The notes beneath the pieces are model-generated. The model saw nothing but the letters and a program-made list of their open reading frames with translations. It was not told the DNA's origin and did not search any database. Below, piece after piece: positions 17,928-27,830 of a stretch of 64,000 nt of DNA. The DNA comes from Litoribacter populi (GTDB taxonomy: Bacteria; Bacteroidota; Bacteroidia; Cytophagales; Cyclobacteriaceae): NCBI RefSeq assembly GCF_007483685.1, contig NZ_VMKN01000001.1, positions 828,599 to 892,598 of the forward strand, given 5' to 3'. The translations under genes and the position numbers were made by a program. The number at the start of each line of letters is the position of its first letter. The stretch's first letter is position 1.

Positions 17928-19529
17928 ATGATATTTCTAACCTCTGCTCCAAGTTTTGAATTAGCGACCATCGACTATATAGTAGTAGTGGTGTATATAG
18001 TTTTCATCCTTGGACTTGGTTTTTATGTGGGAAGGAAGGAGAAGTCATCAGGGTCATTTTTCCTGGGGGGAAGGGCCTCTACTTGGCCGTTGGTGGGGTT
18101 TGGGCTGATGGCAGCTAATCTTTCTGGGGCATCTTACCTGGGGCTGGCCGGAGCCGGGTATTACGATGGCATATCAGTCTGGAATTATGAATGGATGGGC
18201 TCCCTGCTTTTGATCCTGTTCACCTTCTTCATACTGCCCTTTTACCTCAAGTCCGGTGTGGAAACCATCCCCGAATACCTAGAGCGGAGGTACGACCCCA
18301 AAACCCGGTATCTGTTTTCCGGCTTTACCATATTTACGGCTCTCTTTATTGATAGCGCGGGAGCCCTTTTCGCCGGCACGGTCACCCTGGGACTACTTTT
18401 TCCGGCTGCCCCCACTTGGGTTTTGATCGCCGGACTGACATTTTTAGGAGGGATATATGTGATTTTGGGTGGGCTGAGGGCTGTGATGATCACAGATACC
18501 ATACAGGGAGTGCTGCTCCTGATTGCCGGGGGGATCATTTTCTATTTCTGTTTCCAGGAACTTGGTTCCTGGCAGGCGGTGGTAGATGCAGCCCCAGTAG
18601 ATGGCTTTAAGCTTTTCAAGCCTGCCGATGATGAGTTTTTGCCCTGGCCGGGAGTATTTTCAGGAGTCTTCTGGATTGGGATTTATTATTGGGCTACTAA
18701 CCATGTGGTGGTCCAAAAAGTGCTCTCCGCCAAAAACCTGAACCACGGCAGGGGAGGGGTGCTGTTTGCCGCTTTTATGAAACTTCCCTTTCTTTTCCTG
18801 CTGATCCTTCCAAGACTTATGGGAAGGGCAATCTATCCCGATTTGGATGATGCCGACCAAATATGGCCTATTTTGGCCTTTGACTTTATGCCGACGGGCA
18901 TCAGGGGACTGGTATTTGCAGCTTTGGCCGCCGCCCTCATGTCCTCCCTGGACTCTGTTTTGAATGGAGCCTCTTCATTGGTGGTAAATGATTTCCTCAA
19001 AAGGAAAAAAATCGTAGAGGATGAAGGAAAGTTGTTGATCTATGGTAAAGTTACTGTGGGGGTTTTTATGGTGGTGGCGGCCTTATGGGCCCCGGTTATA
19101 TTCATGTTTGACGGCATAGTGGAATACTTCCAATCCTTCATCGGGCACATCACCATGCCAGTAGTGGTGGTATATCTGGGCGGGTTGTTTTGGAAGAGGG
19201 CCACCAAAGAGGCTGCCTTCTACACCCTAATTATAGGCGCCCCCATTGGATTGGCTGTTTTCTTTATAGGGGAAATATTTGAGGTTATTGACATTCAGTT
19301 TCTCTATTCCACTGGTCTCATGTTGCTCCTCAGTCTCAGCCTGTTTATCACGATTAGCTTCTTTACACCCAAAACGGAGGGAGGAAAACTCCAAGCCAAC
19401 ATCATTCACCCGAGTGACTGGAAGGAGCAGCTCCGTAAAATGGAAGGACTGCCCTGGTACAAAGACTTCAGGTTTTGGGCTGCTGCCATCCTGGCTCTCA
19501 CCTTGGCAATGGTCATCTGGCTGAGATAA
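17928..19529 (+). CDS. Sodium:solute symporter (SSS family)
   Basis: Inner-membrane secondary transporter of the solute:sodium symporter family, full length at 533 residues with about 13-14 hydrophobic segments. The family core is clear: GFYVGRKEKSSGSFFLGGR after TM1, LMAANLSGASYLGLAGAGY in TM2, and ETIPEYLERRYD before TM4. A late AALAAALMSSLDSVLNGASS segment carries the Na+-site serines. It opens a co-directional run with GH20, GH3, GH92 and GH29 genes. By context it probably imports a monosaccharide such as an N-acetylhexosamine or fucose released by these enzymes, although the sequence does not fix the substrate. The gap of ~250 bp to GH20 contains a GTAC microrepeat, so a separate promoter is possible. 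Confidence 0.92.
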   Translation: MIFLTSAPSFELATIDYIVVVVYIVFILGLGFYVGRKEKSSGSFFLGGRASTWPLVGFGLMAANLSGASYLGLAGAGYYDGISVWNYEWMGSLLLILFTFFILPFYLKSGVETIPEYLERRYDPKTRYLFSGFTIFTALFIDSAGALFAGTVTLGLLFPAAPTWVLIAGLTFLGGIYVILGGLRAVMITDTIQGVLLLIAGGIIFYFCFQELGSWQAVVDAAPVDGFKLFKPADDEFLPWPGVFSGVFWIGIYYWATNHVVVQKVLSAKNLNHGRGGVLFAAFMKLPFLFLLILPRLMGRAIYPDLDDADQIWPILAFDFMPTGIRGLVFAALAAALMSSLDSVLNGASSLVVNDFLKRKKIVEDEGKLLIYGKVTVGVFMVVAALWAPVIFMFDGIVEYFQSFIGHITMPVVVVYLGGLFWKRATKEAAFYTLIIGAPIGLAVFFIGEIFEVIDIQFLYSTGLMLLLSLSLFITISFFTPKTEGGKLQANIIHPSDWKEQLRKMEGLPWYKDFRFWAAAILALTLAMVIWLR

Positions 19530-19665
19530 TATGGCAGGGAAAGCGTGAATCCCCGCGTCGCCTCGCTCCTAAACTCCTAAACCTCCCGCTGCGCGCCTAC
19601 GCCGGGAAATAAACTTCTAAACCAATATGTTATCAAATCCAACCCCAAAGCGCTATGTCCTGCGG

Positions 19666-19700
19666 TGTACTTAGTACATAGTACATTGTATATAGTACAA
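19666..19700. repeat. GTAC-type intergenic microrepeat
   Basis: Contains ACTTAGTACATAGTACATTG and TATAGTACAA in the gap between the symporter and GH20. Same family as the copies at 6605, 11715, 17890 and 56171. Confidence 0.6.
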
Positions 19701-19782
19701 TTTTTCATTCCCCTTGCTAAAATCCACAATTTCCCTGATATTTAAATTGTTAAAAGCTTTTAGCAACCCTATAACCTACTCA

Positions 19783-21699
19783 GTGTTAATTAACAGATTC
19801 ATTTTGCTCTTTGGCATAGTACAAATGCTTGCTCACCATGCATTCTGTCAGCAAATGCCCATTACCCCTCACCCTTCCAGCTATGAACTTCAAGGCGGGT
19901 TCATTGAAATTGACAGCAGCTGGGGGATAGCCTCAGGTGATGGGGTGGAGGTGGAAACCGTTGAGGTTTTCAATGATTTTATCCAAAATCTCTATGGTTT
20001 TCAACTTGGTGTGTCCGATTCAAATTCTTCTAAAAAGGTGAGATTAATTAAGGAGGAATCTTTGGAGGAAGGCAATTACAACCTCTCGGCAAAAGACGGG
20101 GAGATCAAAATCACCGGTTCAGAAAGTGGTTTGCTATATGGTCTTTTTTCCTTGTTGCAGCTTATGCAGGAAAAGGACGGAAAACTGCTTATTCCAGCCC
20201 TAGAGATAGAAGATAAACCAGAATTTCAATACCGGGGGTTGATGATTGATGTGGTCAGACACTTTAGGTCATTGGATCAAATGAAGAAGGTGGTAGACCT
20301 TATGGCTTACTTCAAGCTCAATCGCCTCCATTGGCATCTTACTGATGACCAGGGTTGGCGACTTGAAATCAAAAAGTACCCCGAATTAACTGAAATTTCA
20401 GCTTGGCGGGACAGTACCATCGTGGGTCCCTACAGTAAACCTTTTGTATACGACGGAAAACGTCATGGAGGTTATTATACCCAAGAGGAAGCCAGAGAGC
20501 TGGTTGCCTATGCAGCTAAGCGCCATATTACTGTAATTCCCGAGATAGAGCTTCCGGGCCACAGTTCAGCCGTACTGGCTGCCTATCCGGAATTTGGAAG
20601 CTTCCCAATGGAAAATGGGAAACCACAAAAAGGAAGCATTCCGGCTTTTGACAAAAATAATAAACCATTGAATAATCAAATCTCAGATGCCGTGCCTGGC
20701 TACTGGGGTGTACATTACAATATTTTTGGCCCAAAGGAGGAAACATTTCAGTTTTTAGAGGATGTGCTGACTGAGGTGATGGATATCTTCCCTAGTGAAT
20801 TTATCCATATCGGAGGGGATGAAGTGCCCAAAGATCACTGGAAAACTTCACCTATAGCACAGAAAGTGATTGAGAGGGAGGGCTTGGCCGATGAGCATGA
20901 ATTGCAAAGCTATTTTATCACCCGGATAGAGAAATTTTTGAATGAAAACGGCCGAAACCTTATCGGATGGGATGAAATATTGGAAGGTGGACTTGCGCCA
21001 AATGCCACTGTGATGAGCTGGAGGGGTGAGGAAGGGGGTATTGCGGCGGCCAAAATGGGCCACAATGTGATTATGACCCCCAACAGCCATCTCTACTTTG
21101 ATCATGCCCAAGGGGGAAAATCTACCGAGCCTTTGAATTTTTGCTGCTATCTTCCTTTGGAGAAAGTGTACAATTACTCGCCCCGCCCTGAGTCACTCAC
21201 AGCAGAACAGCAAAAGTATATTTTGGGTGTGCAGGCCAATTTATGGACGGAATACATCCCCTCCGACACCAAAATGGAGTACATGATTTTTCCGAGACTG
21301 CTTGCCCTTTCTGAAATTGCCTGGCTTGGTAAGGAGCGGAAAGATTATGAGAGATTTGCTCAGGTGAGTTTGCCAATAAGGCTTTATGAACTGGAAAGGT
21401 TGGGAATCCATTTCAGGATTCCGGAGGCTAAAGTTTCCATGGAGGAGGCAAGTGGTGGGCGGCAAACTGTTGCGATGCGGGTTCCTGTAAAAGGTTCTAA
21501 AATATTTTATACCATAGATGGGCAGAGGGCTGATCAGACTGCTACTTTGTATGAGGGGCCATTTACCCTGCCCTATTACCTCACCGGCTCCCAAAGTACC
21601 CTCTTAAATTACATAGTAGTTACCCCTGAAAATAGAGTTAGCGCCATGTACAGCATGGAATTGACAGCTGATGGGCCCAAAAAAATTGAAAAAGATTAA
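19783..21699 (+). CDS. GH20 beta-N-acetylhexosaminidase, exported
   Basis: Exo-beta-N-acetylhexosaminidase that removes terminal GlcNAc or GalNAc using the substrate N-acetyl group. Start choice is uncertain because no ATG fits a signal peptide. GTG at 19783 gives a good one (LINRFILLFGIVQMLAHHAF, cleaved near CQ), while the frame is open back to a TTG at 19714. The N-terminal GH20b-like domain (~25-140) precedes the barrel, which has YRGLMIDVVRHF, RLHWHLTDDQGWRLEI and EIELPGHS. The catalytic pair is in HIGGDEVPKDHW (Asp346-Glu347 from this start). A C-terminal chitobiase-like beta domain has FYTIDGQRAD. The GH3 gene follows after 14 bp, so they are co-transcribed. Confidence 0.92.
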   Translation: MLINRFILLFGIVQMLAHHAFCQQMPITPHPSSYELQGGFIEIDSSWGIASGDGVEVETVEVFNDFIQNLYGFQLGVSDSNSSKKVRLIKEESLEEGNYNLSAKDGEIKITGSESGLLYGLFSLLQLMQEKDGKLLIPALEIEDKPEFQYRGLMIDVVRHFRSLDQMKKVVDLMAYFKLNRLHWHLTDDQGWRLEIKKYPELTEISAWRDSTIVGPYSKPFVYDGKRHGGYYTQEEARELVAYAAKRHITVIPEIELPGHSSAVLAAYPEFGSFPMENGKPQKGSIPAFDKNNKPLNNQISDAVPGYWGVHYNIFGPKEETFQFLEDVLTEVMDIFPSEFIHIGGDEVPKDHWKTSPIAQKVIEREGLADEHELQSYFITRIEKFLNENGRNLIGWDEILEGGLAPNATVMSWRGEEGGIAAAKMGHNVIMTPNSHLYFDHAQGGKSTEPLNFCCYLPLEKVYNYSPRPESLTAEQQKYILGVQANLWTEYIPSDTKMEYMIFPRLLALSEIAWLGKERKDYERFAQVSLPIRLYELERLGIHFRIPEAKVSMEEASGGRQTVAMRVPVKGSKIFYTIDGQRADQTATLYEGPFTLPYYLTGSQSTLLNYIVVTPENRVSAMYSMELTADGPKKIEKD

Positions 21700-21713
21700 A
21701 AGCTATTCCTGTT

Positions 21714-24062
21714 TTGAAAAAGAAGTTACTGATACTGTTTTCCATATTATTTCCCTTGATGGGAAATGCCCAACACCTATACCAGGACCCCGGTCAACCA
21801 ATGGAAAAAAGGGTGGGGGATCTTCTGGGAAAGATGAGTTTGGAAGAAAAAGTCGGTCAGCTTTCCACTTTGCTGGGCTGGGAAATGTATGACAATAGCC
21901 AGGAAATCACCCAACTCAGTGATGCTTTGAAAGAAGCTGTCCGCGAAAGACACATTGGCTCCCTTTGGGCCACCTTGCGAGCCGATCCCTGGACCCAGAA
22001 AACCCTGCAAAACGGTCTAAATCCCAAAACTGCCGCAGAAGCTACTAATGCAATTCAGGAATTTGTAATTAAAGAAAGCCGCTGGGGAATTCCTTTGTTG
22101 TTGGCTGAGGAAGCTCCCCATGGGCATATGGCTATAGGAACGACGGTTTTTCCGACTTCTATTGGGCAGGCCAGTACCTGGAATCCTGATTTGATCAGAG
22201 AAATGGCAGCAGTCATAGCAGAAGAAGTAAGACTACAAGGCGGTCACATTGGTTATGGTCCCGTGCTGGACCTGGCGCGCGAACCCCGGTGGTCCAGAGT
22301 GGAGGAAACCTATGGGGAAGACCCTTATTTAAATAGCCGCATGGGAGTGGCCATGGTGAAAGGCTTTCAGGGAGAAGACCTTCATTCCGGTGTAAACGTG
22401 GCTTCCACATTAAAACATTTTGCTGCCTATGGAGTGCCTGAGGGCGGCCATAATGGATCAGGTCTGAGTGTCGGGCAGAGGGAACTTCATTCCAGTTATT
22501 TTCCTCCCTTCAAAGCAGCCATACAGGCCGGGGCAAAATCCATCATGACTTCCTACAATTCCATCGACGGCATTCCCAGTACCGCCAATCCCTACCTTTT
22601 CCGTAAAATCTTGCGCGATGAATGGGGTTTTGAGGGCTTTGTGGTTTCCGATCTGGGAAGTATCAGCGGCTTAAGGGGACGTCATAAGGTGGCCGCTACT
22701 GGTGAGGAGGCCGCCAAGTTGGCGCTGCTGGCTGGGGTGGATTCGGATTTGGGTGGAAACGGCTTTGACCGGAATCTTGTCAATGCTGTTAATGAAGGTA
22801 TGGTGGACGAAAAGCTGCTAGATGAGGCTGTCAGTAATGTGCTTCGGTTGAAGTTTGAAATGGGCTTGTTTGAAAATCCCTTTGTGGTTCCTGCCAAGGC
22901 TTGGGAAGTGGTGAGAAATCAGGAGCATATTCAATTGGCACTTCAGGTGGCAAGAGAGTCCATCACGCTTTTGAAAAATGAAAACGGGCTTTTACCCTTA
23001 AGTAAAGATCTGCAAAAAGTAGCTGTAATTGGTCCCAACGCGCATAATATCTACAACCAACTTGGGGATTATACCGCTCCCCAAGAAGAATCAAATGTAA
23101 CCACTGTACTTGAGGGTATCCAAAAAAAACTCGGTGCCGAAAAAGTAAGCTATGTGAAAGGGACGGCCATAAGGGAAACCTCTCAGGATGAAATAGAGGA
23201 GGCTGTTGAATTGGCCAGGAATTCTGATGTGGCGGTGGTAGTGCTGGGCGGCAGCAGTGCACGGGATTTTAGCATTGAACATGAGGATACTGGGGCCGCA
23301 AAGGTAAGCGAAACCGAAGGGCTACTTAGCGATATGGAAAGCGGTGAGGGCTTTGACAGAATGTCGCTTGACCTCATGGGGAATCAACTGGACCTGCTAA
23401 AGGTCATACAGACTACTGGTACGCCCACCGTGTTGGTTTTGATAAAAGGTAGGCCGCTGCTATTAAATTGGCCAGATGAAAATGTGCCTGCCATATTGGA
23501 TGCCTGGTATCCAGGGCAGGAGGGCGGGAGCGCTATTGCAGATGTGCTCTTTGGGGATTACAACCCAGCAGGAAGACTGCCCGTTTCCGTTCCCCGGTCG
23601 GTTGGACAATTGCCTGTCTATTATAATTACAAAGCTCCGGTCAAGCACGATTACGTGGAGGAAAGTGCCGCGCCTCTTTTTGCTTTCGGCCATGGCCTGA
23701 GCTATTCTGCTTTTGAGTACCAAAATCTGTCTGTCCAAGTGACGGGTGGAGTAGGTGATCCAAAGGTTTCTATTGAGGTAGAGGTGACCAATACCGGGGA
23801 ATTGGATGGAGAAGAAGTCGTGCAGCTTTATATCAACGACCTAATCAGCTCCACCGTCACCCCCGTTCAGCAGCTGGTCCGTTTCGAGCGAAGGCCCATA
23901 GCGGCTGGGGAAACAAAGGTTTTCAGCTTCCAATTGGAAAAGGAAGACCTGGAACTGCTGGACATGGAGATGAACTGGGTGGTGGAGTCAGGTGATTTTG
24001 AAATCATGGTCGGCGCTTCCTCCAGAGATATTAGATTGAAAGAAAAATTTACCATAAAATGA
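21714..24062 (+). CDS. GH3 beta-glucosidase/beta-xylosidase-type enzyme, exported
   Basis: Periplasmic GH3 exo-beta-glycosidase. Translation starts at TTG (21714): the frame closes at a TGA just upstream, at 21687, and no ATG is available, while TTG gives an ideal signal peptide (MKKKLLILFSILFPLMGNAQ). The barrel domain ends in WGFEGFVVSDLGS with nucleophile Asp313. The alpha/beta sandwich follows (SITLLKNENGLLPL, VAVIGPNAHN, a D-FSIEHED region expected to carry the acid/base) and then a fibronectin-III-like C-terminal domain (GLSYSAFEYQNLSV, VTNTGELDGEEVVQLYI). Linkage specificity cannot be read. It overlaps the GH92 gene by 4 bp (ATGA), showing tight translational coupling. Confidence 0.93.
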   Translation: MKKKLLILFSILFPLMGNAQHLYQDPGQPMEKRVGDLLGKMSLEEKVGQLSTLLGWEMYDNSQEITQLSDALKEAVRERHIGSLWATLRADPWTQKTLQNGLNPKTAAEATNAIQEFVIKESRWGIPLLLAEEAPHGHMAIGTTVFPTSIGQASTWNPDLIREMAAVIAEEVRLQGGHIGYGPVLDLAREPRWSRVEETYGEDPYLNSRMGVAMVKGFQGEDLHSGVNVASTLKHFAAYGVPEGGHNGSGLSVGQRELHSSYFPPFKAAIQAGAKSIMTSYNSIDGIPSTANPYLFRKILRDEWGFEGFVVSDLGSISGLRGRHKVAATGEEAAKLALLAGVDSDLGGNGFDRNLVNAVNEGMVDEKLLDEAVSNVLRLKFEMGLFENPFVVPAKAWEVVRNQEHIQLALQVARESITLLKNENGLLPLSKDLQKVAVIGPNAHNIYNQLGDYTAPQEESNVTTVLEGIQKKLGAEKVSYVKGTAIRETSQDEIEEAVELARNSDVAVVVLGGSSARDFSIEHEDTGAAKVSETEGLLSDMESGEGFDRMSLDLMGNQLDLLKVIQTTGTPTVLVLIKGRPLLLNWPDENVPAILDAWYPGQEGGSAIADVLFGDYNPAGRLPVSVPRSVGQLPVYYNYKAPVKHDYVEESAAPLFAFGHGLSYSAFEYQNLSVQVTGGVGDPKVSIEVEVTNTGELDGEEVVQLYINDLISSTVTPVQQLVRFERRPIAAGETKVFSFQLEKEDLELLDMEMNWVVESGDFEIMVGASSRDIRLKEKFTIK

Positions 24063-26350
24063 TGATTATCAAACCTAACCTATTTTCAGCCCTTTTGATC
24101 TCTATGTTCCTGGCTAGTATAGTTGCCTGCCAGGAGAGAGTTAGGGACCAGGGCAGTTCCTTTTCCTCAGCCCGATTAACGGATTACGTTGACCCGTTCA
24201 TTGGGTCAGGATTTCACGGCCATGTGTTCGTGGGGGCCAATGTGCCTTTTGGTGCGGTGCAGTTGGGGCCGGTTAATATTACCGAGGGCTGGGATTGGTG
24301 CTCAGGTTACCATTACTCTGATTCTACAATTATAGGATTTTCCCACACCCATTTGAGCGGGACGGGAATCGGTGACCTTGGAGACATCTTGGTCATGCCC
24401 GCCACCGGAGATGTAAAAATCCAAAAAGGGGAAGCCGAAAAGCCTGAAACGGGTTATTTTTCCTACTTTTCCCATGATAGGGAAAAAGCCAAAGCTGGTT
24501 ATTACCAGGTGCACCTGGATCGATATGCTATTGATGCCGAGATGACCACTACCGAAAGAGTGGGGTTCCATCGCTACACTTTTCCGCAGGCAGATGATGC
24601 CAAGCTGATCATTGACCTGGAAGAGGGGATCGGCTGGGACAGGTCTACCGATACCTATGTGGAAATGCTGGATGAGCAAACCCTGATAGGACATAGGCAC
24701 TCCAGCGGCTGGGCCAAGGATCAAAAGATCTTTTTCGCAGCAAAGTTTTCCAAGCCATTCAAAAGCTGGGAAACGTATGAAGATGGGGATGGCCAATCCG
24801 AAAATTCCAGAAAGGGCAAAAAGGTCAAGGGAGTAGCCCATTTTGATACCCAAGAGGGCGAGCAGATTTTGATGAAAGTGGCAATCTCACCTGTCAGTGC
24901 TGAAAACGCTCTTATGAATATGGAGGAAGAGCTTTCCCATTGGGATTTTGACCAGACAGTAGCATTGGCTGATGAAAAGTGGGAAAAGGAGCTGAGGTTG
25001 ATTGAGGCGGACTTCAGTGAGCCTCATCAAATGAGGACTTTTTATACCGCCCTTTATCATACAATGATTGCCCCGTCCATATTCAACGATGTAAACGGCG
25101 CTTATCGTGGGGCCGATGGTGAAGTGTATGAGGATAAGAGCTTCACCAATTACACCACCTTTTCCCTTTGGGACACCTATAGGGCCGCGCACCCGCTATA
25201 TACCATCATCCAGCAGGAGAGAGCTGCGGACATGATGGAGACTATGCTGAATATTTATGAGCAACAGGGCAAACTTCCGGTTTGGCACCTCATGGGCAAT
25301 GAAACCAATACGATGGTGGGTTATAGCGCCGTACCTGTATTGGTGGATGCTTATAGAAAAGGGATTAAGATGGATGAAGTCAAGGCTTACGAAGCTATAA
25401 AGGCCACCGCCATGAGGGATGAGGATGGCTTGGGTAGCTTAAAATCTCGGGGCTACATACCTGCGGATGAAGATGTGGAAACAGTGGCCAGCGGGTTGGA
25501 ATATGCTCTGGCCGATTGGAGCATTGCCCAAATGGCCAAAGACCTGGGCAAGGAGGAGGATTATCATTACTTTATGGAAAGGGCCTCCAATTACAAAAAC
25601 TATTTTGACCAAGAGTCCGGGTTTATGAGGGGAAGAGTGGGAGAAAATGAGTGGCGGACCCCTTTCAGTCCATTTGAATCCCGCCACATGAAAGATGATT
25701 TTTGCGAAGGCAATGCTTGGCAATATACCTGGCTGGTTCCCCATGATGTGGAAGGTTTGATGGAATTGTTGGGAGGTGAAGAGGCTTTTGCCAACAAGTT
25801 GGACAGCTTGTTTTTGGTGGAGGGTGACATGGGAGAGGAGGCCTCCAGCGACATTACCGGTTTGATAGGGCAGTATGCCCATGGAAACGAACCCAGCCAT
25901 CATGTGACCTATCTTTATGGCTATGTGGGGCAGCCTTATAAGACAGCAGAAAAGACCCGTCATATCATGGACAGCCTTTATTCAGATCAGATCGACGGGC
26001 TGAGTGGCAATGAAGATGTGGGCCAAATGTCTGCCTGGTATGTATTGTCCTCACTGGGCTTTTATCCGGTCAATCCGGCTAACGGAACCTATGTTTTCGG
26101 CAGCCCCTTGGTCAACCATGCCAAAATCCAAGTGGGAAATGACCAGACGTTTGAAATCAGAGTCAGGAACAACAGTCCAGAAAATCTCTATGTGCAAGCC
26201 ATGCAATGGGACGGGCAGGATTATACCAAGAATTATTTCCATCACAAAGACCTGATGAAAGGTGGCGTTTTGGAAATCCAAATGGGTTCAGAACCATCTG
26301 CTGATTGGGGAACCCAAACCTCCGACCGTGCCAGGTCCAACGTTAATTGA
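24059..26350 (+). CDS. GH92 alpha-mannosidase lipoprotein
   Basis: Calcium-dependent exo-alpha-mannosidase of family GH92, which trims mannose from N-glycans or related mannans. The lipoprotein signal ends ...FLASIVAC (lipid Cys about residue 24). Family blocks are all present: YVDPFIGSGFHGHVFVGANV, GFSHTHLSGTG, SLWDTYRAAHPL, GNEPSHHVTYLY, and the C-terminal GNEDVGQMSAWYVLSSLGFY. At 763 residues it is complete. It overlaps the GH3 stop by 4 bp, and the GH29 start follows within 9 bp, so the four hydrolases form one operon. Lipidation suggests display at a membrane surface. Confidence 0.94.
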   Translation: MMIIKPNLFSALLISMFLASIVACQERVRDQGSSFSSARLTDYVDPFIGSGFHGHVFVGANVPFGAVQLGPVNITEGWDWCSGYHYSDSTIIGFSHTHLSGTGIGDLGDILVMPATGDVKIQKGEAEKPETGYFSYFSHDREKAKAGYYQVHLDRYAIDAEMTTTERVGFHRYTFPQADDAKLIIDLEEGIGWDRSTDTYVEMLDEQTLIGHRHSSGWAKDQKIFFAAKFSKPFKSWETYEDGDGQSENSRKGKKVKGVAHFDTQEGEQILMKVAISPVSAENALMNMEEELSHWDFDQTVALADEKWEKELRLIEADFSEPHQMRTFYTALYHTMIAPSIFNDVNGAYRGADGEVYEDKSFTNYTTFSLWDTYRAAHPLYTIIQQERAADMMETMLNIYEQQGKLPVWHLMGNETNTMVGYSAVPVLVDAYRKGIKMDEVKAYEAIKATAMRDEDGLGSLKSRGYIPADEDVETVASGLEYALADWSIAQMAKDLGKEEDYHYFMERASNYKNYFDQESGFMRGRVGENEWRTPFSPFESRHMKDDFCEGNAWQYTWLVPHDVEGLMELLGGEEAFANKLDSLFLVEGDMGEEASSDITGLIGQYAHGNEPSHHVTYLYGYVGQPYKTAEKTRHIMDSLYSDQIDGLSGNEDVGQMSAWYVLSSLGFYPVNPANGTYVFGSPLVNHAKIQVGNDQTFEIRVRNNSPENLYVQAMQWDGQDYTKNYFHHKDLMKGGVLEIQMGSEPSADWGTQTSDRARSNVN

Positions 26351-26358
26351 AGCCAACT

Positions 26359-27813
26359 ATGAAATACCTTTTTCCCATTCGAATATTCAGCATTTGCCTG
26401 CTACTTGGATTGGTCGCCTGTGAGGAACAGGCAAACGTAGCAAAAACTGACTTACCCTTACCATCCCAGCGGCAACTGGATTGGCAAAGAATGGAGTTTT
26501 ACGGGTTTGTCCATTTTAGCATAAATACATTTACTGATATGGAATGGGGTATGGGCGATGAAAGTCCTGAGAAATTCAACCCATCCGAACTGGATACCCG
26601 ACAATGGGTGAAGGAAATGAAAGATGCGGGCATGAAAGGGGTGATTCTTACCTCCAAGCATCACGATGGTTTTTGCCTTTGGCCAAGCCAATACACCGAA
26701 CATTCGGTGAAAAATTCCCCTTGGAAAAATGGGGAAGGGGATGTGGTTGCCGAGCTTGCTGAGGCCTGTAAAGAATATGGGTTAAAACTGGGACTATACT
26801 ATTCCCCTTGGGACCGCAACCATCCCGACTATGGGAAACCAGAATACATCACCTACATGCGCAACCAACTGCGGGAGCTGCTTACCAATTACGGGGACAT
26901 TTTCGAAGTCTGGTTTGACGGTGCAAATGGCGGTACTGGATATTATGGCGGTGCAAACGAGGAAAGAAGGGTGGATAAGAGGTCTTATTATGATTGGGAA
27001 AATACCTATGCCCTTGTAAGGGAGCTGCAGCCCAATGCGGTGATATTTGGAGATGCCGGGCCGGATGTGCGCTGGGTTGGAAATGAAAAGGGGCATGCTT
27101 ATCCCACGACTTGGTCCTATCTGATGCGCGACTCCGTATATGCCGGAATGCCCGAGTATGCCGACTTATATGCCTCAGGGCAGGAGGATGGGAGCCATTG
27201 GGTACCAGCAGAGGCGGATGTTTCTATCCGCCCGGGGTGGTACTATCATCCAGCAGAAGACGATAAGGTCAAAACGCTTGAGGAACTGATGGATATTTAC
27301 TACAAAAGCATTGGAAGAAACAGTGCTCTGCTTTTGAATTTCCCCGTCGATACGCGGGGTCTGATCCACGAAAATGATGTACAGGCGCTGCGGGAAATGG
27401 CCGCCCGCATAGAGCGGGACTTTTCTGATGACTTACTCCAAGGTAGGCAGGTGAAAATTCTCTCCCCCTCCAAAGGCCAGAATGGCCCTGAAAATGTGTT
27501 GGACAACGACATGGCCACTTACTGGATAATAAATGAGGAGGCCTTAGAGATCGATTTTGGCCAAGAAATCACCTTCAACCGCTTCTGGGTGCAAGAGCAC
27601 ATACCTCTGGGCCAAAGAGTAAAATCCTTTACCCTCGAAGCCAAGCAAAACGGCCAATGGCAGCCCCTTGCCTCCGAGACGACCATTGGTTATAAAAGAA
27701 TCCTCAGGTTCGATGATACCCAGGCCACGGCCATTCGATTCCGTGTGGACGATTACTTGGAGCCGCCGCTGATTTCGCATGTTAAGGTGTTTTTTGCGGA
27801 TCATAGTCGATAG
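26359..27813 (+). CDS. GH29 alpha-L-fucosidase lipoprotein with C-terminal F5/8-type domain
   Basis: Exo-alpha-L-fucosidase of family GH29. ATG at 26359 gives a lipoprotein signal (MKYLFPIRIFSICLLLGLVAC). A TTG four codons earlier is also in frame and overlaps the GH92 stop. The catalytic barrel has ILTSKHHDGFCLWPSQYTEH (given to its limit), YYSPWDRNHPDYG and the nucleophile Asp in FEVWFDGANGG. A discoidin (F5/8C)-like carbohydrate-binding domain occupies about the last 120 residues (VLDNDMATYW, IDFGQEITFNRFWVQEH). Together with GH20, GH92 and GH3 it would strip fucose, HexNAc and mannose from complex glycoprotein glycans. A terminator hairpin follows 19 bp after the stop. Confidence 0.94.
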   Translation: MKYLFPIRIFSICLLLGLVACEEQANVAKTDLPLPSQRQLDWQRMEFYGFVHFSINTFTDMEWGMGDESPEKFNPSELDTRQWVKEMKDAGMKGVILTSKHHDGFCLWPSQYTEHSVKNSPWKNGEGDVVAELAEACKEYGLKLGLYYSPWDRNHPDYGKPEYITYMRNQLRELLTNYGDIFEVWFDGANGGTGYYGGANEERRVDKRSYYDWENTYALVRELQPNAVIFGDAGPDVRWVGNEKGHAYPTTWSYLMRDSVYAGMPEYADLYASGQEDGSHWVPAEADVSIRPGWYYHPAEDDKVKTLEELMDIYYKSIGRNSALLLNFPVDTRGLIHENDVQALREMAARIERDFSDDLLQGRQVKILSPSKGQNGPENVLDNDMATYWIINEEALEIDFGQEITFNRFWVQEHIPLGQRVKSFTLEAKQNGQWQPLASETTIGYKRILRFDDTQATAIRFRVDDYLEPPLISHVKVFFADHSR

Positions 27814-27830
27814 ACCATAGTCCATAGTAG

